Below, one piece after another: positions 17,900 through 24,543 of a stretch of DNA of 64,000 nt. The translations under genes and the position numbers were made by a program. The stretch's first letter is position 1; each line of letters starts with the position of its first letter. This DNA is from Desulfosarcina alkanivorans (GTDB lineage: Bacteria; Desulfobacterota; Desulfobacteria; Desulfobacterales; Desulfosarcinaceae): assembly GCF_009688945.1 (NCBI RefSeq), contig NZ_AP021874.1, positions 4,278,001 to 4,342,000 of the forward strand, in the 5' to 3' direction. A model generated the notes under the pieces. The model made no database searches and had not been told where the DNA came from. It saw only the letters and a list, made by a program, of their open reading frames with translations.

Positions 17900-18079
17900 A
17901 TTGTTCTCCTTCTGGCCGCCCTATGGGGAGGCCGGTTCGGATGACCAACTGGCGTCTTTGCCGATGCCAACTGCTGGTGTTGTCGGCATGGGGTTCCCCC
18001 CATGCATGCGATCATCTCTTCCGTATCGAACACATATCGAAGCGATTCCAGGCTCCCGATTGCGGGGCGGGAGTACAGT

Positions 18080-18118
18080 AACATAATCACTCCATCGCGA
18101 TTGTCATAATGCGATGCA
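18080..18118 (-). promoter_or_regulatory. Candidate promoter and PhaR site for the phaC2 operon
   Basis: On the minus strand TGC-ATC-GCA (18110-18118) sits two bases ahead of a -35-like ATGACA (18102-18107). A 16-base spacer and a -10-like TATGTT (18080-18085) follow. The order operator, -35, -10 repeats that of the two phasin promoters. A CATCGC...GCGATG inverted repeat also covers 18093-18116. Confidence 0.5.
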
Positions 18119-18366
18119 ACATTAAATCGAACCGGGATACGCCGATGCCGGCCATCGGCCGGCAGCTCGGTTTCGAGCGTTATGGATCAGCAGGCGATCG
18201 TACGCGTTCCCTTGCCAAGTATCCCAGGGGGATCCCTTTAGGAAGGCCATTGGGCACGGGAAGGCGACAACGGTGAGCATGGAAAACGGATACGATCGGG
18301 GGGTCGCCCTGTCAATAGAAAAATTTTGCGGCGCACAAAAAAAAGCCGGCCCAAGTGTGATGCGCC
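18119..18366. other. Spacer without a confident gene
   Basis: A 158-codon minus-strand frame crosses this stretch but has no protein character (mixed composition and many Cys/Trp/Pro in no pattern). It overlaps the better small gene at 18414. An inverted pair CGGCGCA / TGCGCCG encloses an A/T run near 18332-18366. Confidence 0.4.
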
Positions 18367-18393
18367 GTACCCGCGATGACGGATCGCGGGTAC
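18367..18393 (-). terminator. Perfect 11-base hairpin after the 59-residue ORF
   Basis: GTACCCGCGAT-GACGG-ATCGCGGGTAC is a perfect 11-base stem with a 5-base loop, 21 bases past the stop at 18414. The T run comes only about 25 bases later on the minus strand (complement of 18339-18346). It is a likely but not classic terminator. Confidence 0.45.
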
Positions 18394-18413
18394 GGGTAAC
18401 CAGGGGGCACCTG

Positions 18414-18593
18414 TCAACTGATGCTGGTGTCTCTCCGTCGCAGGCTTTCACGGCGATCCATCCATCCGACCATCTCGATATAGCAATACCCCTCGCATGA
18501 CTTTTTGCGTCGATCTTCCTGGCGCCGCTCGCTTTCCAAGGCGGCCCGGGCACCATTTGTGCGCACGTGTTGTTCCTCCCGCTGATCGTCCAT
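18414..18593 (-). CDS. Small Arg-rich protein of unknown function
   Basis: A 59-residue very basic protein starting MDDQREEQHVR. Its core reads RRQEDRRKK, then CEGYCYIEMVGWMDRRES, then LRRR. The start was chosen at ATG 18593, with AAGGGG 7 bases upstream. From memory, short proteins with an RRxxDRR block followed by a Gly-Trp and a second RR pair recur in related sulfate reducers, but I cannot name a family. Two Cys (CEGYC) could bind a metal. It stands alone between the phaC2 promoter and the phasin promoter. Real-gene status is likely, not certain. Confidence 0.5.
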   Translation of the reverse strand: MDDQREEQHVRTNGARAALESERRQEDRRKKSCEGYCYIEMVGWMDRRESLRRRDTSIS

Positions 18594-18983
18594 TTCACAC
18601 CCCTTGCGCAGAAAGGCTTCCGGTGATCCAGCTCGTTGCCGGCAACCCTTTGTTAATGCCGATCGACGGCCATCTATCCTCCCGGAGAACACTGCCTATC
18701 TGCAGCCGAATTGGCCGCCTAAAGCGACCTTGATAACAACTGCGCCACCGGCCGAAAGACGGTTAAACCGCAGGTTCAGATGGAGTTCGCTCATTGCAGG
18801 AGCGGGGCGACAGGGCGGATTCACAGGAAAGACAGAAAACGGATTGTACCGCAAATCGGTCAGCGCAGAACGATATTCTTTTATTTTAGCGCTGCGGGGT
18901 TTGCCACGCAAGCACAAATTTCCGGATCTGTATGGATTCGATCGTCGGGCGCCGAGGCCTCCCGATCGCCCCGTCTTTTATGT
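18594..18983. other. Spacer before the phasin promoter
   Basis: No convincing gene is visible. Open frames on both strands lack recognisable protein pattern or ribosome sites. The right end becomes AT-rich and leads into the promoter at 18984-19030. Confidence 0.4.
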
Positions 18984-19030
18984 TGCAATGCAAAATTTTT
19001 GCTTGACATCTTTTCCTGCGCGTATAGATT
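18984..19030 (+). promoter_or_regulatory. Promoter with PhaR-type operator for the phasin pair
   Basis: TGC-AAT-GCA (18984-18992) overlaps a second perfect palindrome GCAAAA-T-TTTTGC (18990-19002). The latter abuts a -35 box TTGACA (19003-19008). A 16-base spacer leads to the -10-like TAGATT (19025-19030), 80 bases before the phasin start. This arrangement suits repression by PhaR, which is encoded at 22606. The boxes are seen; binding is inferred. Confidence 0.6.
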
Positions 19031-19109
19031 ACTATATTATAGCATGTGTTCGAATATAATGCGCAGCACAAACTAACCAACTTATTGTCAGGGTCAGGAG
19101 GGAAGTCAG

Positions 19110-19421
19110 ATGGATGCCATGAAGGTCAACCAACAGATGCTTGCTTTTCAAAAAGAGTCTTTTGCCGCTTTTCAGAACCTCTGGGAACTCACCCAAAACC
19201 AAGCCTCGGACTCGGTCAGCCAGATGATGGATCAGTCTCCATGGATGCCCGAGAAAGGCCGCCAGGCCATGGAAAAATGGCTCACGTTAATGAACCGGGA
19301 GCGCAAACGTTACACGGCTTATGTCGAACGGGGTTTTGCCATTTACGACCAAATGTTCTCCCCACCCAAGGCCGCGACAGCACCCAAGACAAAAACCAAA
19401 AGAACCGCCACCGCCGAATAA
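19110..19421 (+). CDS. Phasin-like granule protein 1
   Basis: A 103-residue helical amphipathic protein. It shares with the next gene and with the gene at 22859 the pattern MxxNK...F..LF/W...Q.Q......M..Q..WMP..GR.A...W......R..Y...V..GF. This marks a local phasin family that coats PHA granules. It ends in a basic KTKTKRTATAE tail, reminiscent of the tails on the two PhaC proteins. A strong AGGAGGGA site precedes ATG 19110. The second phasin gene follows 10 bases later in the same operon. Family assignment is by shared pattern and by context. Confidence 0.75.
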   Translation: MDAMKVNQQMLAFQKESFAAFQNLWELTQNQASDSVSQMMDQSPWMPEKGRQAMEKWLTLMNRERKRYTAYVERGFAIYDQMFSPPKAATAPKTKTKRTATAE

Positions 19422-19431
19422 GGAGGGCCGC

Positions 19432-19686
19432 ATGGAAATGAACAATTTCGTCAACCAAATGATCAAATTCAATCAGTCGCTTTTCGACAGCACCTTTGAA
19501 ACCAGCGTACAATTTCAGGATCAGGTCGAGAAGGCTGCCAACACCATGATGGACCAGGCCGAATGGCTGCCCGGCGAAGGGCGTAAAATTTACGACACCG
19601 CCGTGGAGGCCTACAAGGCGGGTCGCAGCAATTTCAAAACCTACATCGATGATGGCTTTCAACAGGCCGGTAATCTTTTCAAATAG
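19432..19686 (+). CDS. Phasin-like granule protein 2
   Basis: An 84-residue helical protein starting MEMNNFVNQMIKFNQSLFD, with the shared block MMDQAEWLPGEGRKIYDTAVEAYKAGRSNFKTYIDDGF. It is clearly paralogous to the phasin-like genes at 19110 and 22859. AAGGAGGG precedes ATG 19432; a longer in-frame reading from 19321 overlaps the first phasin gene and is rejected. It probably coats PHA granules and limits their size. The transcript ends at the hairpin at 19777. Confidence 0.75.
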   Translation: MEMNNFVNQMIKFNQSLFDSTFETSVQFQDQVEKAANTMMDQAEWLPGEGRKIYDTAVEAYKAGRSNFKTYIDDGFQQAGNLFK

Positions 19687-19776
19687 ATCAATCGCATAGT
19701 CCCTGTTCGCTCTGTGCCCGATCCCGCCGATGATCGCGACGAATCCGCTGCAGCCAATTCTTGATCCGCATTGTCG

Positions 19777-19820
19777 CCCGGGGGACGGCTTCGTTCCCCG
19801 GGACGATTCTTGTTTTATCT
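19777..19820 (+). terminator. Rho-independent terminator after the phasin pair
   Basis: CCCGGGG (19777-19783) pairs with CCCCGGG (19796-19802) around a 12-base loop, and a T-rich tract (TTCTTGTTTTATCTTT) follows. It separates the plus-strand phasin operon from the convergent DUF3141 gene ending at 19846. Confidence 0.65.
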
Positions 19821-19845
19821 TTATCTAACCGCGCATCTTTGGGTG

Positions 19846-22005
19846 TTAATCGGGCTTACACCCCAAAAGGTCGGCAATAGCAGCATGCGCCTTCATCATC
19901 TTGACATCGGCGGATGTTGTTCCGATCAACAAATCCGCGGCAATGGCCAGGGCTTTTTTGCGATCGGCCTTATCGGGAAGCATGCGGGTCAAGGACGAGC
20001 GTGCACCTCCCCGGTCACAAGTCACGATACAGGACTGCCGCCAGATCATCTCGCGCAAGGCGCCCCCCTCAAGCGCCTTCAGCCGGTCGTCCTGATCGGC
20101 AAGGCTCTTATACGCCGTCAGGTTTTGCCGGCAGGTGACGCAATCGTCACCCGCTAAAAGAACCATGATACGCACCACCGCCTCGGGGAAACCGCCCTTG
20201 TCAATACGGTCCAGCCATTGCGGCCGGCATTCGGTCGGCGTCGCCCTGCTCTCCAGGTATCCGTCCGGTGACATGGCGCGAACCCACGGATTATCGAAAA
20301 CCGCAAAAAACCATGATTCCAGGATCCCGTCCCGAAAATCGCGATACAGGTTCAGGCCGCGGGAGATGGCATCGGAAACCAGCGTTTCCATGGCAAGAAA
20401 GGGATTGTCCGGAGAGACCGGTTGTCGCTGGGCCTTCACGCCTCTGGCCGCCTGCTTTAGCGGCGCCATCCACGGGTTCAAATCGGAGAGGCCGTAACGG
20501 GAGATGCGCAGCGGATGCAGCTGGCGCAGTGCCTCTGCATTGGCTTCGTTCACCCAGGCCTTCACCCATGGCCGTGCCAACATGCGGTAGGCGCTGTCGT
20601 TGAAACGGGACAGGGCGTCTGCCGGCATGAAGGCCGCCTCATCCTCATTGCCGTCGTCCAGGGCCATGATGTCACCCATCTCCCTGGGCTCGAACCGCAC
20701 CTGCCGGAGGCCGTCTGCGTCTTCATCGGAAATGATCATTTCATAAAGCCCCGGAGCGAGGTAGCCGATCAGGTCGATGCTGGCAATGATCTCCCGATGC
20801 TCCTTTCTCGATACCCCCGCGGAGACAAAAATGCCCAGGTGCCCGATGGTGTCGTGGAGCATGTAAACGATGGTCTGCCCGCGCCGACAGACTTCTTCCA
20901 CACTGCCCCACCGGGCCGGGATCCAGTTCAAGGCCTGTTGAGGCGGGGTGATGTTGTCGCCATGGGAGGCAAAAACTACGATAGGGCCTTTGAGCGACAT
21001 CAGGTCTACCGGTTGGGCATTCATCATCAGCCGCCCCTGCTGGGCGCGGTTGCCCACGAACAACTGGTCCACAATGAAGTGGATCTCTTCGGCAGTCAGC
21101 ATGAAGAATCCACCCCACCAGCGCTCGAAATCCAGGTAGCGATCCGCCTCGGTGTCCACGCGGGACCACAAATAGTAGTGCTTGTCCCAGATCGTGTTGG
21201 CCGGGTTGAGATCTTCGAAACCGGCCACCAGGTGAGCGCCGTCGAACATGCCGTTGCCCAGGTCCCCCCACAGTGAAGCCTGCCATACGCCACCCGTCAG
21301 GCCCCCTTTGTAGCGCATGGGATTTTTCCCTTTCACCCCGGCCCAATAGGAGAGCGGTGCGCCGTTCAACACGATGGGGCCGGTGATGTCGGGCCTTACG
21401 GCCCCCAAAAGCGCGGAAGCCCAACCGGCCTGGCAGTTGCCGATAATGGCTGGATTGCCCGCCTGGGGATGACGATCGCGCACCGCCTCAACGAAACGGG
21501 CCATGGCCTGTTGGACGCGGTCCAATGTCTGCCCGGCAACGGGCCAGGTGTTGAAAAGGATCACATACACCGGGAAGCCCTGGTCCAGGGCCATGCCGAT
21601 CTCCGAATCACGTTTGGAACCCCCGATTCCGGGGCCGTGGCCGGCCCGGGGATCAATGATGACAAAGGGACGCCTGGAGGCATCGGGGCTTTCTTGGAGC
21701 AACGCCTTGTGCCGTTTCTCTTCGAAATCGGCAGAATGAGAACCGGGCGGCGACCGCCTGTCCTTGATCTGGGCCAGGTAGTAGTTGGTCGGCGGGTCCA
21801 TGTGGCGGCCATCCAGCAGGATTTCGTAGTCAAAGGTTAAAACCGGCGGCTGGCCCCGCCGCAAATGGTCGAGATACTGATTGCCCCTGCGCCGGAGGAT
21901 GTCGGCAAACAGGACCGACCGCTGGAAAAAATCCCTTGTGTATTCAAACGCATGGGCCTGCCAGGAAATGGGCGTCGCGGGCATTTGGATCAAATTCGTA
22001 TTCAT
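19846..22005 (-). CDS. DUF3141 protein, PHA synthase-related hydrolase
   Basis: A 719-residue protein of the DUF3141 family, which is annotated near PHA genes and resembles PhaC in its alpha/beta-hydrolase core. The nucleophile-elbow is GNCQAG with Cys191; later segments SHGDNITPPQQALNW and DTIGHLGIFVSAGVSRKEHREI supply the Asp and His positions. A long C-terminal helical domain follows (residues 420-719). The start was set at MNTNLIQMP with GAGGTG upstream; the preceding Met codon is equally possible. It lies 85 bases after phaR on the same strand, so the two are probably co-transcribed. The biochemical activity is not established. Confidence 0.8.
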   Translation of the reverse strand: MNTNLIQMPATPISWQAHAFEYTRDFFQRSVLFADILRRRGNQYLDHLRRGQPPVLTFDYEILLDGRHMDPPTNYYLAQIKDRRSPPGSHSADFEEKRHKALLQESPDASRRPFVIIDPRAGHGPGIGGSKRDSEIGMALDQGFPVYVILFNTWPVAGQTLDRVQQAMARFVEAVRDRHPQAGNPAIIGNCQAGWASALLGAVRPDITGPIVLNGAPLSYWAGVKGKNPMRYKGGLTGGVWQASLWGDLGNGMFDGAHLVAGFEDLNPANTIWDKHYYLWSRVDTEADRYLDFERWWGGFFMLTAEEIHFIVDQLFVGNRAQQGRLMMNAQPVDLMSLKGPIVVFASHGDNITPPQQALNWIPARWGSVEEVCRRGQTIVYMLHDTIGHLGIFVSAGVSRKEHREIIASIDLIGYLAPGLYEMIISDEDADGLRQVRFEPREMGDIMALDDGNEDEAAFMPADALSRFNDSAYRMLARPWVKAWVNEANAEALRQLHPLRISRYGLSDLNPWMAPLKQAARGVKAQRQPVSPDNPFLAMETLVSDAISRGLNLYRDFRDGILESWFFAVFDNPWVRAMSPDGYLESRATPTECRPQWLDRIDKGGFPEAVVRIMVLLAGDDCVTCRQNLTAYKSLADQDDRLKALEGGALREMIWRQSCIVTCDRGGARSSLTRMLPDKADRKKALAIAADLLIGTTSADVKMMKAHAAIADLLGCKPD

Positions 22006-22090
22006 CATGGCACCTCGGATCTGTTTGACAAACGGAAGAAGGACTGAGCAACGCGGCAGCAAACGCACATCGGCGGATAAAGCCGGATGG

Positions 22091-22606
22091 CTATGCACCG
22101 GATTCATTTTCGTCACTGGTGTCCTGCGCGTCCCGATCCTTCCGCTCTTTTTGGGCGGCGGGCGCACCGGACAAGCCGAACATTTCCATCATGGCGTTGA
22201 CGGGAGCACCGCCGGGCATCATCTCCGGCATGCGCCGGGACATATCCAGCCCCATATCCAGCCATTGGCCGAACTGTTCGTCAAAAGCCTTCTTGGTCTG
22301 CAGGTAGTTTTGGATGGTTTTTTGAAAGTATTTGTCGAAAAACTCCCCCAGAGCATTGTCGCCATAGCGGATGATCAGATGCAAAACCGGAACCGGCAAC
22401 AGACTATTTTTGCGCTTGGCCACCTCCAAGACAATCTGGGTAAGAATGAAGGCGGTCACATCCTCTTTGGTGCCGGCGTCCTGAATCTGCACCTCTTCAC
22501 CCGAGCGGATCATCCCGGCCACATCTTCCAGGGTGACATAGCAGCTCTTGCGGGTGTCGTATAAGCGTCGGTTGCTGTATTTTTTTAATATCAAAGGGTT
22601 AGACAT
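22091..22606 (-). CDS. phaR: PhaR, PHA synthesis repressor
   Basis: A 171-residue regulator. The N-terminal PHB_acc_N domain (ILKKYSNRRLYDTRKSCYVTL, then DVAGMIRSGEEVQIQDAGTKEDVT) is the DNA- and polymer-binding module. A helical PHB_acc domain follows (about residues 65-130). PhaR represses phasin and synthase genes until polymer titrates it off DNA. The start at 22606 follows GAGGAGG. A 10-base perfect inverted repeat lies 41 bases upstream, and TGC-N3-GCA sites occur in front of at least four genes in this locus, consistent with a local regulon. Confidence 0.93.
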   Translation of the reverse strand: MSNPLILKKYSNRRLYDTRKSCYVTLEDVAGMIRSGEEVQIQDAGTKEDVTAFILTQIVLEVAKRKNSLLPVPVLHLIIRYGDNALGEFFDKYFQKTIQNYLQTKKAFDEQFGQWLDMGLDMSRRMPEMMPGGAPVNAMMEMFGLSGAPAAQKERKDRDAQDTSDENESGA

Positions 22607-22646
22607 GGTTGCTTTCTGCCTCCTCTTTCGGCTCGGTTGCACCATC

Positions 22647-22672
22647 GTTTTTTTGCTACACTGCAAAAAAAC
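22647..22672 (-). promoter_or_regulatory. Perfect inverted repeat upstream of phaR
   Basis: GTTTTTTTGC-TACACT-GCAAAAAAAC has perfect 10-base arms and a TGC-N6-GCA core, 41 bases before the phaR start. It may be an autoregulatory PhaR operator, although the spacing differs from the TGC-N3-GCA sites at the target genes. A transcription terminator is the other reading. Confidence 0.5.
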
Positions 22673-22753
22673 AAATGACCGCCATCGTCGATTACGGCCT
22701 ACGTTGTAATATATGCAATATCGGCAAAGATACAACCTGAATTAACAGTTTTT

Positions 22754-22802
22754 GTGCATCGCACCATTTTTCCATTGACATTGTCCACCGGGGACCTATA
22801 TT
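22754..22802 (+). promoter_or_regulatory. Promoter with PhaR-type operator for phasin 3 and phaJ
   Basis: The palindrome GTGC-ATC-GCAC (22754-22764) lies 10 bases ahead of a -35 box TTGACA (22775-22780). A 16-base spacer and the -10 box TATATT (22797-22802) follow. The operator core TGCATCGCA is identical to that of the phaC2 promoter on the other strand. Confidence 0.65.
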
Positions 22803-22858
22803 GAATTCACGAAAAAAGAAACCCACGAATTCACAAACCACAAATAGGGAGTACAATC

Positions 22859-23110
22859 ATGGATCAAAAACAAATTTTCAGACAGATGGTCGACTTCAAC
22901 AAGGGCGCTTTCAACAATGCATTCAACGCCATGGTCATGGTCCAGGACCAGACCGAAACCCTGGCCAATTCGATGCTGAACCAGGCCACCTGGATGCCCG
23001 AAGAAGGCCGCAAAGCGATCAAGGAGTGGGTGGAGGCCTTTAAAAAGGGGCGCGAAACCTACAAGCAGAGCGTGGATGAGGCCTTCAAGAAAGTGGAGGA
23101 GTTCGTTTAA
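22859..23110 (+). CDS. Phasin-like granule protein 3
   Basis: An 83-residue helical protein starting MDQKQIFRQMVDFNKGAFN. It shares the WMPEEGRKAIKEWVEAFKKGRETYKQSVDEAF block with the phasins at 19110 and 19432. GGGAG precedes the ATG. It is the first gene after a well-formed promoter carrying a TGC-N3-GCA site and is followed 23 bases later by phaJ. The role in granule coating is inferred from paralogy and location; no membrane or signal segment is present. Confidence 0.78.
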   Translation: MDQKQIFRQMVDFNKGAFNNAFNAMVMVQDQTETLANSMLNQATWMPEEGRKAIKEWVEAFKKGRETYKQSVDEAFKKVEEFV

Positions 23111-23133
23111 CTGAATCCAACAAGGATGGCACC

Positions 23134-23565
23134 ATGACTGGCAGAACCTTCGATCAGCTTACCGTCGGAGATGCGGACCGGTTCACGAAAACCGTGACCG
23201 ATGCCGACGTCTACCTGTTTGCCGGCGTCACCGGAGACCTCAACCCCGCGCACGTCGATGAAACTTACGCGCAAGGTACATTTTTCAAAACACGCATCGC
23301 CCACGGCATGCTGTCTGCCGGGTTTATCTCCGCGGTGATCGGTATGCGCCTGCCGGGTCCGGGGACGGTGTACATGCGGCAGGAGCTGAATTTTGTGGCA
23401 CCGGTACGCATCGGGGATACGGTTACCGCAACGGTGGAGGTCATCGAAAAGCTGGGAGAGAAAAAACGGGTGCGCCTGAAAACCACCTGCGTGAATCAGG
23501 ACGGAACCACGGTCCTGGAGGGAGAGGCCCTGGTGAGCCCTCCCCGGCCACCGAAGACCGCCTGA
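23134..23565 (+). CDS. phaJ: PhaJ-type (R)-specific enoyl-CoA hydratase (MaoC family)
   Basis: A 143-residue single hot-dog-fold protein. The hydratase 2 motif FAGVTGDLNPAHVDETYA (about residues 29-46) carries the catalytic Asp and His. It hydrates trans-2-enoyl-CoA to (R)-3-hydroxyacyl-CoA, the monomer for PhaEC. This would link fatty acid oxidation to polymer synthesis, which matters because no phaA or phaB is present in the window. It is co-transcribed with phasin 3. A related MaoC enzyme with another substrate remains possible. Confidence 0.85.
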   Translation: MTGRTFDQLTVGDADRFTKTVTDADVYLFAGVTGDLNPAHVDETYAQGTFFKTRIAHGMLSAGFISAVIGMRLPGPGTVYMRQELNFVAPVRIGDTVTATVEVIEKLGEKKRVRLKTTCVNQDGTTVLEGEALVSPPRPPKTA

Positions 23566-23766
23566 TCGCCGGCTTGTCCACACAGGCGTGTCACACGGAC
23601 ATGCAAGAAATCGCGATTCACAAGGCGCCGCACAAGAGCCGGGACAGCGAGCCTCAGCCGGCGAGCGGAAAAAATCGTCGCCTCCGTAAATGGTCCATCA
23701 TGCGCCATCCCGGGAATGCCGCAATCGCGGGTGCCGCAGGCAGCGTACACATGCTGGCCCACGGCA

Positions 23767-23796
23767 ACGAGGGATGAGGCGTAACGCCGATATCGG
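23767..23796. repeat. Diverged dispersed repeat, family 2, copy A
   Basis: This 30-base block matches 34601-34630 at 25 of 30 positions (shared ACGAGGG, TGA, GCGTAACGC and TCGG). Weaker similarity, including CCATCCCG, extends upstream to about 23706 here and 34561 there. Both lie in gene-free spacers. Confidence 0.5.
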
Positions 23797-23813
23797 ATTT
23801 TGCCGGCGCCTTC

Positions 23814-24281
23814 TTACTTGGATTCGGGCCGCCAGCACCAGTTCTCGTAGTAATCCCACCCGACCATGGAGTTGAGTTGTTTGAGCTCCTCATCCTTTTC
23901 CTGGATGGATGCCTTCATGACATCCCCGCCGGAAATCATGCCGATGGTCTCGCCGTTCTTTTCGATGAGCAGGTGTCGCACGCGCAGCCCCAGGAACTTG
24001 TCCATGAGATTGTAGACGGTATCGGTGTGCGCGGCAAAGATCAGACTTCTGGTCATCACCTCCTCGATGCGGGTGGTCGCGGGATCGAAGGCCTCATCGA
24101 GGATGTTTCGCATGAGGTCCCGCTCCGTCCAGATACCGGTCGGCTTGCCGTCACGGGTAACCAGAATGGCCCCCACCTTGCGCGCATTCATCTTTGTCAG
24201 CGCCTCCAGGACAGCGGTTCCCTCCGGTACACAGAGAATATCACTTCCCTTCTCCTCGAGCATGTCGTTGGCTGTCTTCAT
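23814..24281 (-). CDS. CBS-domain pair protein
   Basis: A 155-residue protein made of two CBS motifs (residues 10-65 and 72-130), with the typical GAILVTRDGKPTGIWTERDLMRNI and RHLLIEKNGETIGMISGGDVMKA strands. Such Bateman modules bind adenine nucleotides or SAM and regulate partner enzymes or channels. There is no fused catalytic domain. A Trp/Tyr-rich end (SMVGWDYYENWCWRPESK) is unusual. It is transcribed alone, divergent from the cyclase gene at 24544. Partner and ligand are unknown. Confidence 0.85.
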   Translation of the reverse strand: MKTANDMLEEKGSDILCVPEGTAVLEALTKMNARKVGAILVTRDGKPTGIWTERDLMRNILDEAFDPATTRIEEVMTRSLIFAAHTDTVYNLMDKFLGLRVRHLLIEKNGETIGMISGGDVMKASIQEKDEELKQLNSMVGWDYYENWCWRPESK

Positions 24282-24543
24282 CTTTCACCGCCTTTTTCGA
24301 AGGGGTTGCATACAACCGCTGAAGCCGGTGCCTGACCGTTGTCTCCGGATTCTGGATCAAGGAAGGCCCAACCCGACTGGCGGCGTGATCGTTTGAAAAT
24401 AAGATAGCCTTCCGGCCCCGGGCTGTCAACGATACCCAAGCTGTGTGTTGACACCGGCCGACCCTCCCCATTATAGTTCTGCACAGTTCGGTGCCGGCCG
24501 ACATCCATACGGCACCCCGACCCTCCACACGAGCGGCGCAGCC

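Noticed and set aside
18122-18598. A 158-codon minus-strand frame
   Set aside because: It overlaps the better-supported 59-codon gene and hairpin and has no protein character or ribosome site.
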